DNA from: a virus
Direction: 5' to 3' (one strand)
Length of the DNA: 62,494 bases
Virus record (IMG/VR): IMGVR_UViG_3300009151_000076
Coordinates: 1-62,494 of that record
Below are positions 6,013-13,539 of the stretch, one piece after another. A program made the position numbers and the translations under genes. The notes under the pieces are model-generated. The model had not been told where the DNA came from. It made no database searches and saw only the letters and a list, made by a program, of their open reading frames with translations. Position 1 is the first letter of the stretch, and every line of letters starts with the position of its first letter.

Positions 6013-6482
6013 TATTTAGTCTCCTTGTCATGTACATGCAATTGTATAATAGCATAGTGAATCACTTTCATTAGATCTTTTCTCCAGTCGGCAGGAGAAC
6101 CCTTCTTACCATAACGCTGGGCATACTTCATGACGTTGCCCATACAGAAGCCTGTACCGTGGCCAGAATCAATAATAAACTCTGTGGCTTGAAACTTATT
6201 CTGCGAGTAATGCTCGCCGTACGTATTATTAATATACGCTAAAACCTCGCTGATGTACATACTTTCATTGTACTTATATTCAATATTTTTAGATGCGTCT
6301 ACCTTTGTTATATTAAAAGCCATGTTGATATCTGTCTCTACGTATCCTTCTTTAGGTCCAGTAGAATACATATTAGGCCCTGTAGGTCCGTTAGCACCTA
6401 CAGATCCAAACATCGGCATGTCAAGCGTATTAATATCATCGGCCGTTAGCGCACCTATAGCACCATCTTTAAAATAATCCAT
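6012..6482 (-). CDS. DUF3310-like protein with collagen-like N-terminal stretch
   Basis: 156 residues from an ATG with GGAGG five bases upstream; a TTG ten codons earlier is less likely. The C-terminal half matches the DUF3310 pattern (putative nucleotide kinase): FCMGNVMKYAQRYGKKG then a DLMKVIHYAI helix. The N-terminal part is unusual, with a short collagen-like stretch (GANGPTGPN) and many Asp/Asn. DUF3310 proteins are small helical phage proteins of uncertain chemistry. Placed between a methyltransferase and a glycosyltransferase, a role in nucleotide supply is reasonable but inferred. Confidence 0.65.
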   Translation of the reverse strand: MDYFKDGAIGALTADDINTLDMPMFGSVGANGPTGPNMYSTGPKEGYVETDINMAFNITKVDASKNIEYKYNESMYISEVLAYINNTYGEHYSQNKFQATEFIIDSGHGTGFCMGNVMKYAQRYGKKGSPADWRKDLMKVIHYAIIQLHVHDKETK

Positions 6483-6495
6483 CCCACCCTCCATA

Positions 6496-7686
6496 TTAAA
6501 AGAAACTCTCAAGACTCATGGCTGCTGAATTATACTCGTGCGTCTGAGATAAATTACTCTGGTATATGTAGTCAGTATCGAGCTCTTCTAGCTCGCCGTT
6601 AATCCACTTTTTAATCTCGCCGGCCATATCGGCCGCCGTTTGGACTGGTACATTCTGACATATATGATTGACGTTCTTCTTAGGATCTATAAGTTCAAAG
6701 TTATCAGGCAGTCCCATGATCGTCATGGCCTCTCTATAGTTTATGTATCTGTCTTCTATAGGATGTGTTAAACTCGTAGGGTAGTGACCTACAAAAGCTC
6801 CAATATAATCTTTAGGAACAATGGTCCCCCTCCTCATAATAGATAAACCTCTTGATAGCTTATCGGCTTTGTACTCGCACTTCTTAACTTGTTTTTCAAA
6901 TCCATTGATCTTCATCCACTCTGCCACTTCTAGATAGTTGATACCGCGCTTTTCAATATAGGCTTGCGTATCATTATCGTGTGTTCCCGAGGCTTTCATC
7001 AAAGCAGCAAACTCTCTATGAGTTAGACCACCGTGAATATGTTCAAGCACGTACTTATAATATGGATCTTGAGATGGTATTTTAGAGTTAATGGTCTCTC
7101 TCTGAGTATTACCTAGGGCACCTAAGATTACATCTTCGATCTTTTTATGTGGGCGATTGAAGTACGATAGCAGAGGTGTTTTATCGCCTTTCCAGAAGAA
7201 GTAAAAAGATCTATTACGCACCTGTGGACCACCATGAAGTATGGTCTTGGTACGATACACGGTCATGGTGTACCCATTTTCTTTCCCGATCTGTCGCAGC
7301 TGATTACGAACTTTATCACCGATCTTACCAGCAAATCCTGGAGCGTTCTCACCCCAAAGTACTTTGGGCTGCATCTCTTCGAGCACAAATTTTGTGGTAT
7401 CAATCATCCACTTGTTATTCTGATTGTCGTCGCCGTATCCGTGTGACAGCTGAGACAGCCCAGCACATGGACAAACGGATCCAATAACATCGACTTTATG
7501 ATCTGGTCTATGACCTTTGTCGAGGACATAGTATGGAACTTCATTGTTGTAGTGATTAACGATGTGCTGATCATTCTGCCAAAAAGCTTCATAGGACATC
7601 AGGTAGTCTGGTCTAGATCCAAAAGCTTGCTCTTGACCGATCGTCTCGCCTCCAATTAAAGGTACGATAGTTGCGTGTTTAATCAT
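6496..7686 (-). CDS. C5-cytosine DNA methyltransferase (phage Dcm-like)
   Basis: 396 residues. Class I SAM-dependent methyltransferase with C5-MTase motifs in order: motif I VPLIGGETIG (8-17), motif IV PCAGLSQ (73-79, catalytic C74), motif VI ENA (113-115, usually ENV), motif VIII QVRNR (155-159), motif IX YREAMTIMGLPDNF and motif X QNVPVQTAADM. The region between VIII and IX is the target-recognition part. The family resembles a Dcm-like group found in marine phages. It coexists with a dCMP hydroxymethylase (11441-12100): if dCTP were fully replaced by hydroxymethyl-dCTP this enzyme would have no free C5 to methylate in phage DNA, so it may act on host DNA, on residual cytosines, or in reverse. 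Confidence 0.85.
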   Translation of the reverse strand: MIKHATIVPLIGGETIGQEQAFGSRPDYLMSYEAFWQNDQHIVNHYNNEVPYYVLDKGHRPDHKVDVIGSVCPCAGLSQLSHGYGDDNQNNKWMIDTTKFVLEEMQPKVLWGENAPGFAGKIGDKVRNQLRQIGKENGYTMTVYRTKTILHGGPQVRNRSFYFFWKGDKTPLLSYFNRPHKKIEDVILGALGNTQRETINSKIPSQDPYYKYVLEHIHGGLTHREFAALMKASGTHDNDTQAYIEKRGINYLEVAEWMKINGFEKQVKKCEYKADKLSRGLSIMRRGTIVPKDYIGAFVGHYPTSLTHPIEDRYINYREAMTIMGLPDNFELIDPKKNVNHICQNVPVQTAADMAGEIKKWINGELEELDTDYIYQSNLSQTHEYNSAAMSLESFF

Positions 7687-7695
7687 TTTATATCC

Positions 7696-9105
7696 TTAAA
7701 AGAACGTTGATAGATCTGGAATAGAAGCTTTAAAGTCGCTTGCTACTCTTGCGCGCGATCCCTCGCCTTTAAATACATTAACTGTCTCTAATTTTATTTC
7801 TGAAAATCCAAGTGGGATAGGGTGATCTTTAAGAATATTATCGGCGTATTTCGCCAACTCTCTATTATTATAGACATTATATAATACTTCAAGATCAGAG
7901 TCAAATTTATTATAGTCTTTACCGGCCTTTAATATACCGTCGAACATCGCCGGCAGTACGATCTTAGAATCAAACTCGGCGCTGACGAAGTTTAAACCGG
8001 CCTCTTGATACTGTTTCTGCTTGATGGGGTTACCGGCGATATCTAAGATAGTATCGACGGTCTCATCAAGATTTTCACGATCGCTCCAGACTGCTAGGTT
8101 GTCGACGGAGTCAAAGCTCTTACCATCGTCGGTAAAATTATTTCTTCCATAGTCAACGTCGAATACAGGTATGGTCCCAAGCCCAATCATCTCGATCTGC
8201 GTATACTCCATACGATCGCCGTAGTTATTTTTATCTTTTAGCAAGCGATAGAACGAGGCGCCGAACATAGACTCTGCCATGATACGCATACCTTCGTTAT
8301 ACTTGTAAGGACCCATCGTTACTGTTTTAGTAGGGTCTTGAAGAACTTTAGGTGGGTACACGCAGTACGTATAGAACTCACACAGAGGATGATCTAAGAT
8401 ATCTACTCGCGCACCTATCGACTTCTCAATTCCAATAATCAAAGTATCAAAGCTTGAGTCTTTCTGACGAAAGTGTGGTGTCATGTCAAGGATGCGACGC
8501 GGATCTTTCATGGTTGTCCAACGACCCATATAAGTTAGTCTCTTCTTCTTATCAGACTCATACTTCTCGCCGGTTTTCTGTAGCTCAGATATATCAGTCC
8601 ATAACTTAAATCGACGTGTACGCTCACCAAGAATTTTGCTCGGGAATAACTTAGAGAAACCGGTAGAGAAGAACGTTTTTGTAGAGAAGTTCATAACAAC
8701 ATCGCACCAGTTTAAGATCAAGAACAGTATAGGGATTCGATCTATATTGTTCTTGCTGATCTCGTGCATCATCCCGACTATGATAGGCTTATCAAGCTTC
8801 TTTACAAAATTATTATAGAAACTCATTATGGTATTAGACTCGTGCTTGATCGATGGGTACGAGTTTAATATTACTATATCATAGTTACTATTGATATGAT
8901 CGGCGTGATTTTTAAAATCTTGAGGTATCATTCCGATATAGTTACTCGTATCGCCATGAAACTTTGCACGATGAAATTTTCTCTCATCTACGTGATAAGA
9001 GTCACATACGTGGCCATTTTGTTTAGCCCAGTTTGTCATCTCAACGCCTCCGCGCTGAACGCCACACCCGTCTAGTCCTTTGCCGTAGATGATCGCTATC
9101 TTCAT
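7696..9105 (-). CDS. T4 AGT-like DNA alpha-glucosyltransferase
   Basis: 469 residues, longer than T4 AGT (400). AGT transfers glucose from UDP-glucose to 5-hydroxymethylcytosine in DNA; GT-B fold. Similarity to T4 AGT is visible at the N-terminus (IAIIYGKGLDGCGV against ICIFMARGLEGCGV), in IVILNSYPS against ILIINSVPA, and in the donor-binding C-terminal segment YTQIEMIGLGTIPVF against YTHLELGACGTIPVF. An extra C-terminal tail of about 60 residues ends IPDLSTFF. It overlaps the cytidylyltransferase gene by four bases. With the gp42 homologue in the same block, a glycosylated hydroxymethylcytosine genome is the simplest reading; the sugar and its carrier are not proven. Confidence 0.82.
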   Translation of the reverse strand: MKIAIIYGKGLDGCGVQRGGVEMTNWAKQNGHVCDSYHVDERKFHRAKFHGDTSNYIGMIPQDFKNHADHINSNYDIVILNSYPSIKHESNTIMSFYNNFVKKLDKPIIVGMMHEISKNNIDRIPILFLILNWCDVVMNFSTKTFFSTGFSKLFPSKILGERTRRFKLWTDISELQKTGEKYESDKKKRLTYMGRWTTMKDPRRILDMTPHFRQKDSSFDTLIIGIEKSIGARVDILDHPLCEFYTYCVYPPKVLQDPTKTVTMGPYKYNEGMRIMAESMFGASFYRLLKDKNNYGDRMEYTQIEMIGLGTIPVFDVDYGRNNFTDDGKSFDSVDNLAVWSDRENLDETVDTILDIAGNPIKQKQYQEAGLNFVSAEFDSKIVLPAMFDGILKAGKDYNKFDSDLEVLYNVYNNRELAKYADNILKDHPIPLGFSEIKLETVNVFKGEGSRARVASDFKASIPDLSTFF

Positions 9106-9548
9106 TTCTTACCCTTTGCAACTCTATCACGTAGCTCGGTCGTCGAGAACGAGTGCCTACGCTTGTTGTAGTGTATAGGACACAGTCCCTTACCCGTATG
9201 ATCTTTACCCTCGTACTCCTCACCAACAACCCTTATGTCAGGGTTGATCGTAAGAACCAAGTCTACGATGTCTTGCTCTTTCTCGAATGGGATGATCTCA
9301 TCGACATATTTACACGCAGAGACTTGAAGATATCTTTCTATGACCGTCTGTATCGGTTTATTCTTTGAGTCAGGACGATCCACAGTAGGATCTACGAGCA
9401 ACCCAACGATGAGGTAGTCACACATCTCTTTTGCTTCTTGAAGCATAACGACGTGACCACTGTGAAATAAGTCAAAAGTACTACAAGTAAACCCGATGAT
9501 AGGCTTTCTTCCTAGTTTCTCTCTTAACTCAACTCGATCTAAAAACAT
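9102..9548 (-). CDS. TagD-like cytidylyltransferase
   Basis: 148 residues. Nucleotidyltransferase fold of the glycerol-3-phosphate cytidylyltransferase family: GFTCSTFDLFHSGH with the HxGH site at 29-32, DYLIVGLLVD, and FSTTELRDRV in the position of the RTEGISTT nucleotide-binding motif (the Arg of that motif is His here: RRHSFSTT). Such enzymes make CDP-alcohols such as CDP-glycerol from CTP and a phospho-alcohol. It is coupled by overlap to the AGT-like gene and the HAD-kinase gene, so the three likely serve one pathway. The true substrate cannot be read from the sequence. Confidence 0.82.
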   Translation of the reverse strand: MFLDRVELREKLGRKPIIGFTCSTFDLFHSGHVVMLQEAKEMCDYLIVGLLVDPTVDRPDSKNKPIQTVIERYLQVSACKYVDEIIPFEKEQDIVDLVLTINPDIRVVGEEYEGKDHTGKGLCPIHYNKRRHSFSTTELRDRVAKGKK

Positions 9549-10639
9549 GGCGATACATCTTCTCTAAACAACTTGTCAATTATATCACGTACTAAATCTT
9601 TTTCAAACTTATTCTTTTTATACTTCAGCATGCGGATATAGTGAATCATCTCACATAGCTTACCATATATGATCTCATCTAAAGTTAGTAGGCTCTCGAA
9701 CTCTTCCAGTAACTTAGGTTTATTTATGCGTGATTTAGAATTTCCAAACACGCTCTCATAATCAAAGTGAAGTGACTGATATACTTTACCGATATCAAGT
9801 AGATATGACGTATAGAGACCTGCCGGTGTGTTAGGATCAATGAAGTAAACTTCGCCGTATCTATTTACTATTGCGTTCTCAAAAGTCATATCCCCATGAC
9901 AGAAGCTAGCAGATTTTGTCATGTACTCGGATACAAAATCACTTGTTATGATCTTAAGTATCTCTTGCTCGTGCGGTATGGCGTTAATAGAAAGGTGAGT
10001 TTTAATCCTATCCACCATCGTGTTCCAATCACTGCTGATTGCCGGTAGATCGCCTATCAAATTTATAGTCTCCTTAACAGTGATAAGGTCGTCTCCGGTA
10101 CAGCAATTATTGAGAGACATGCCTTCGATGTACTCCATATCCAGCGTATCGTTATAGTTAGACATGACTCTAGGTACGCGGATATTGGGTTGTTTATTTG
10201 CTATTGTCTTATACCAAAGGGCTTGCTCGCGAGCATTCGGTGCGTTCTTGATAACACGGTTATTAAAGATCTCGATCTCTGCACCGGACCCTCCGATGAT
10301 GCGCTCGAACCTAGCGCTTGAAAACTCATCAGGACGCATGGCTTTGTCGTCGATGTACGCGAGCGCAAGTGGCTTACCAAACAAAAGCTCGTGATACTTT
10401 ACGTTGTTCTTCTTAAGCCAAATACGAAGTGCTGGACCCCTCGAAGCCTCTGCAAGCGCAGGATCGTTGTCGCACGAGAGCATACCTCTGGCCGTGTGTA
10501 AGATTATCTTCCACCCAGAGTCATACATCTCGTTTATCTTTGCGATAACGTCCGTGTGCGGTATCGCGTTTGCATAGTCGCGATCTATGTGTGTCGAGAT
10601 CGTGTCGTCGACATCCACCACTATAGACTTCTCAAACAT
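9539..10639 (-). CDS. HAD phosphatase / APH-choline-kinase-like fusion protein
   Basis: 366 residues, two domains. Residues 1-105 are a HAD hydrolase: motif I DVDDT (9-13), motif II HTAR (48-51), motif III GKP with K89, motif IV IDD (96-98); the order resembles small capsule-sugar phosphatases. Residues 115-366 are an aminoglycoside/choline kinase fold: VIK (K131), hinge MEYIEGMSL, catalytic HGDMTFEN (H248, D250, N255) and metal-site IDPN (D268). A kinase and a phosphatase on one chain, next to a TagD-like enzyme, suggest preparation of a phospho-alcohol or sugar phosphate for CDP activation. The gene overlaps both neighbours. Fusion partner choice is unusual to me. Confidence 0.8.
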   Translation of the reverse strand: MFEKSIVVDVDDTISTHIDRDYANAIPHTDVIAKINEMYDSGWKIILHTARGMLSCDNDPALAEASRGPALRIWLKKNNVKYHELLFGKPLALAYIDDKAMRPDEFSSARFERIIGGSGAEIEIFNNRVIKNAPNAREQALWYKTIANKQPNIRVPRVMSNYNDTLDMEYIEGMSLNNCCTGDDLITVKETINLIGDLPAISSDWNTMVDRIKTHLSINAIPHEQEILKIITSDFVSEYMTKSASFCHGDMTFENAIVNRYGEVYFIDPNTPAGLYTSYLLDIGKVYQSLHFDYESVFGNSKSRINKPKLLEEFESLLTLDEIIYGKLCEMIHYIRMLKYKKNKFEKDLVRDIIDKLFREDVSPCF

Positions 10640-10994
10640 TCAAATATTCCTCACATAACAAAAGCATCTCATCTTCATAGGCTTTATCGTTTAGCTTTCT
10701 ATTTAGCCCAGAAGGGTGTGGAAGTATAAAGTGCTCGACATTTATTTTTTCTAAAGCTTTAGACACAAAGTTACCGAGTGCTATTACTTTCTCATGCCCA
10801 ACGGTACAAGCGGCCAAGATATCATAGTCGATATCTTTGTGTGAGTACTTACCCTGATTTGGTATGCAGTTTGTAAATGCAAAGATATCTAACCCAAGCC
10901 GATCTGCCCACGCTGGAAGTCTCCTCCAGGTGGTGCTTCGATCAGCTTTAAGATTTGATGGATTAATCCCTACTATCAAGACGCGCTGAGACAC
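10632..10994 (-). CDS. Short uracil-DNA-glycosylase-superfamily protein
   Basis: 120 residues from a GTG inside the end of the deaminase gene; the open frame continues upstream but that part is only antiphase deaminase sequence, so the GTG is preferred. UDG-fold marks: VGINPS (8-13, motif A) and HPSGLNR (93-99, motif B). The protein is much shorter than typical UDGs (about 190-230) and lacks an obvious Fe-S cysteine set. It could excise uracil or an unwanted modified base, or be a binding-only relative. Coupled by overlap to deaminase and HAD-kinase genes. Start and enzymatic competence are uncertain. Confidence 0.6.
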   Translation of the reverse strand: MSQRVLIVGINPSNLKADRSTTWRRLPAWADRLGLDIFAFTNCIPNQGKYSHKDIDYDILAACTVGHEKVIALGNFVSKALEKINVEHFILPHPSGLNRKLNDKAYEDEMLLLCEEYLNV

Positions 10995-11469
10995 CTGCTT
11001 CTTGGAAGATAGCCGAGGTAACTTTAAACGAGTCTCTCCACTTGTCGTTGATCTCTTCTGGGCAGCACATGAAGACTCGCTTGATGCCGACTTGGACAAC
11101 ACCTTTGGCGCACTCCGAGCAGACTGGTAGTCCATAGACGTAGAGGTCAGCATCTTTTAAACTCACTCCATTGAGCGTTGCATTGTATATACAGTTCATC
11201 TCTGCGTGAACTACAAACTTATACTTCTCTTCACGATTGATAAGACGCTCATATGAGTCCTTAATACCGCGAGGGAAACCGTTGTATCCCTGCGAAAGGA
11301 TCTGGCCATCGCGACCTACAGCCACAGCTCCGACTTTGGTGCTTGGGTCTTTAGACCAACTAGCAATGTGCTTAGCTAGATCTAGATACTTGTTCATCCA
11401 GCTCTCAGAAAAGCTGTCTGGCTTACGAGGAAGCCACGTATCAGAGAACGAGGTCAAAGTGTCGCTCAT
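10963..11469 (-). CDS. cd: dCMP deaminase
   Basis: 168 residues from the first ATG; a second ATG at 11397 (MNKYLDLAKH) has a slightly better ribosome site and matches the usual family start. Converts dCMP to dUMP for thymidylate synthesis. Zinc-site motifs: HAEMN (catalytic HAE) and PVCSECAK (PxxC variant of PCxxC), plus KDPSTKVGAVAV typical of deoxycytidylate deaminases. In T4 this enzyme partners thymidylate synthase and gp42. It overlaps the gp42 homologue upstream by 29 bases if the long start is used. Confidence 0.93.
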   Translation of the reverse strand: MSDTLTSFSDTWLPRKPDSFSESWMNKYLDLAKHIASWSKDPSTKVGAVAVGRDGQILSQGYNGFPRGIKDSYERLINREEKYKFVVHAEMNCIYNATLNGVSLKDADLYVYGLPVCSECAKGVVQVGIKRVFMCCPEEINDKWRDSFKVTSAIFQEAGVSARLDSRD

Positions 11470-12100
11470 ATACGTGAAGGGATCCGACGTTCCAGTGAAT
11501 ATCTCCCATGTCTAATCCTAGATCGCTCGACAGTTCGTTCAATACATTCTCTTGCCAAGCGAAGTCGTTCTTATAGCCATACACGACGTCGTTTGATCTC
11601 ATCTGAACGACGGCGTCAAGCTTGTTATTGCGAATAAGATACTGCACAGAGTTAGTGCACATGAAGTCTGACCTGCCATTGAGGTTATAGTCATACTGCA
11701 TAGAAGGTCGCGTATATATCATTATAGCTCGACGCGAGAACGGATTGTTCTTTAACTCATTTAAACAGCTTGAGTATTGATAGCCGTTATCTTTACTGTA
11801 TATACACCAGCCATAGTTCGAGTTAACATAGCCATCGGAGTCTGCAACTTGCTTCCAGATAGCCGGCGGTCCGCCTCGGATATCATTTACATTCAAAGAC
11901 TGTAGCTTATACCACTCGATCTCGCGCATCACGTAGTCATAGTTGACGGTGCCAAAGATCGCGGGCTTATCTGCAATGAACGACGCGTTGATGATCTCGA
12001 GCATCTTAACGCCTGTCTTATCGATGACGTACATCTCACGCTCTTTAAGAAGTTTAAATGACTCACGAACATTATCGATATCATTACGGGTGTGTAGCAT
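11441..12100 (-). CDS. 42: dCMP hydroxymethylase (T4 gp42 homologue)
   Basis: 219 residues from an ATG overlapping the upstream stop (TGATG). Converts dCMP and methylene-tetrahydrofolate to 5-hydroxymethyl-dCMP. Near-collinear with T4 gp42: VNSNYGW (92-98), RRAIMIYTRPSMQ, catalytic Cys in DFMCTN (C148), MRSNDVVYG, and KNDFAWQ with D179. T4 has C148 and D179 at the same numbers; Asp rather than Asn there favours dCMP over dUMP. The C-terminus stops just after GSLHVYERHF, about 26-30 residues short of T4, so the tail that closes the active site is missing or altered. Thymidylate synthase is the alternative but fits less well. Confidence 0.93.
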   Translation of the reverse strand: MLHTRNDIDNVRESFKLLKEREMYVIDKTGVKMLEIINASFIADKPAIFGTVNYDYVMREIEWYKLQSLNVNDIRGGPPAIWKQVADSDGYVNSNYGWCIYSKDNGYQYSSCLNELKNNPFSRRAIMIYTRPSMQYDYNLNGRSDFMCTNSVQYLIRNNKLDAVVQMRSNDVVYGYKNDFAWQENVLNELSSDLGLDMGDIHWNVGSLHVYERHFDLVL

Positions 12101-12438
12101 CACTTGATCTTTCTATTTAAGAAGTCACGATCGGGCTGCTGACCATCAACTTTGCCGCGCGAGTATGCGACATAGAACGAAGAGTAGTTTATGAGGTCTT
12201 TGGCCGAGTCTTCAAGCGACTCATAGTTAGGTTTGTACGTTGGATCGTTCTGCATGGCCTCCATGACTGAACGCATGCGAAGCAACTTTGCGTGCATGAT
12301 CTCGAGGATGGTCAAGCACCCCGTTGGGTAGTAGTCGGCCTGTCGTATGGTTGAGTTTGGGTTCTGATAATCTCGAGACTTCTTACTTTGAAGATCAATG
12401 CACTCTTGAAGCACTTTAATTGACTCACGATCTGTCAT
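12100..12438 (-). CDS. DUF1599/Nmad1-like protein (nucleotide modification associated)
   Basis: 112 residues from an ATG with GGAG six bases upstream; a Met 16 codons earlier (12486) is also possible. All-helical, with SRDYQNP, then LEIMHAKLLRMRSVME, then ESLEDSAKDLINYSSF; this is the pattern of DUF1599 (nucleotide modification associated domain 1), which I match from memory. The E/D-rich last helix resembles MazG-type all-alpha pyrophosphatases, so hydrolysis of dCTP or a modified dNTP is a possible role. Its overlap with gp42 (one base) fits a job in modified-cytosine supply. Confidence 0.6.
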   Translation of the reverse strand: MTDRESIKVLQECIDLQSKKSRDYQNPNSTIRQADYYPTGCLTILEIMHAKLLRMRSVMEAMQNDPTYKPNYESLEDSAKDLINYSSFYVAYSRGKVDGQQPDRDFLNRKIK

Positions 12439-12982
12439 ACTGCTCTCCAGCTTGTTTCCAATAGTCTTCGATAACTGCTTTTTCATGTACCACCTTTAAT
12501 TGTTTTAATATATCGTATTGTTGTACTATTGTCAAGGCGCTATAAAGCTCAATTATCTCGTACTCATCACCATCTTTACCGGCAGACGCCTCTTTCCACC
12601 CAAATCGATATCCGCATAACTTTTCTGTCTCACTGTGGATCTTATTTTCAAGCTCCGTCTCGTTCCCTGGCTCTACGAGTAGAAGTCGAACAAACACGTC
12701 ATTTGGCGCAATGTTGTTCTGTCGAATATACTTACAGACGTTGTGGCCACCGCCGCGAATAGAATAAGTACGAGAGTGGATACTCTTGCTCTTACCGGTA
12801 TACCCGATCAGTGGATGGATGATAGAGTCACCTATCTCGACGATGTCTTTGTTGAGTGCTATCTGATATATCCCGACCTCTCCCTCTCCCTCGACGCGTT
12901 CGTTATATAGTCTTGTTTTTGTAGATGGGATAGAAACTACAGGGCGCCAATCGGTTTTAATTGTAATCAAGTTATCTATCAT
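12425..12982 (-). CDS. GIY-YIG-like nuclease
   Basis: 185 residues. The N-terminal part carries a GIYQI strand (37-41) and, after an insert, LIGYTGKSK in place of the usual YIGxT, followed by an Arg-containing helix (SIHSRTYSIRGG) and a Glu in ELENKIHSETEKL. These fit the GIY-YIG order GIY, YIG, R, E. The second half of the motif is altered (IGY rather than YIG), so activity may differ. T4 carries GIY-YIG enzymes as homing nucleases (Seg) and endonuclease II; here the gene sits inside the modification block and is coupled to its neighbours, which argues against a free-standing homing gene. Confidence 0.55.
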   Translation of the reverse strand: MIDNLITIKTDWRPVVSIPSTKTRLYNERVEGEGEVGIYQIALNKDIVEIGDSIIHPLIGYTGKSKSIHSRTYSIRGGGHNVCKYIRQNNIAPNDVFVRLLLVEPGNETELENKIHSETEKLCGYRFGWKEASAGKDGDEYEIIELYSALTIVQQYDILKQLKVVHEKAVIEDYWKQAGEQYDRS

Positions 12983-13539
12983 ACGGCCTCACGATAAAAA
13001 GCGTGGCCGTCGATTGCGGCCGATTTGTGGTTATAATAAAAATCTTTGCTAAAGCCAGACATGGTGCAGTAGCGCCTAAAGTTCTTGGCCTCACACACCA
13101 AGAAAAATAGAACGTTATACGCCGAGTCTGTCTGGTGTAATTTACCGGATATAAAGTAGTCTATAATATCTTTGTTCTTTAGCATCGTCTCGATGCTCGG
13201 TGGCTTGAATGTAAAGTACTTCTTTGACCATCGCTTACACTCAAAAGTCTTTCCATTCTCTGGATCAAACACGTCGTACGCATATGAGAATCGATCTGTA
13301 TGATCGAACTCGAGAGGGTTCATCTGCATTCCCGTTACTTGTGCGAGTGCGTACTCAAGGACCATCTGCTCTACGCTGTGAAACACGTTCTCATAGCTTC
13401 TTCCGTTATAGTTCCTGAAAGGACAGTTGTATATCGACTCGGCTATAGAATTGAAGCGATCCATAAGCTCCGATGTTTTCTCTATCTTTATAGGCTTAGG
13501 TGTAAGAATAACATCGGCGTAGTCTTTTAAAGTTTTCAT
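12979..13539 (-). CDS. PD-(D/E)XK-like nuclease, tentative
   Basis: 186 residues. A stretch SYAYDVFDPENGKTFECKRW places an Asp followed about 12 residues later by ECK, the spacing of a PD-(D/E)XK metal site; an upstream helix has a possible conserved Glu (HSVEQMVLEYAL). The C-terminus has aromatic-rich strands and a final DGHAFYREAV. The N-terminus MKTLKDYADVI faintly resembles a capsid-targeting leader, but the gene sits among early genes. Start GTA-TGA-type overlap couples it to the GIY-YIG-like gene. Alternative: a restriction-like effector acting on unmodified DNA. Confidence 0.45.
   Translation of the reverse strand: MKTLKDYADVILTPKPIKIEKTSELMDRFNSIAESIYNCPFRNYNGRSYENVFHSVEQMVLEYALAQVTGMQMNPLEFDHTDRFSYAYDVFDPENGKTFECKRWSKKYFTFKPPSIETMLKNKDIIDYFISGKLHQTDSAYNVLFFLVCEAKNFRRYCTMSGFSKDFYYNHKSAAIDGHAFYREAV

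Noticed and set aside
5308-6057. 249-codon plus-strand open frame opposite the glycosyltransferase
   Set aside because: Antisense shadow of a gene with recognisable motifs; no ribosome site and no family.
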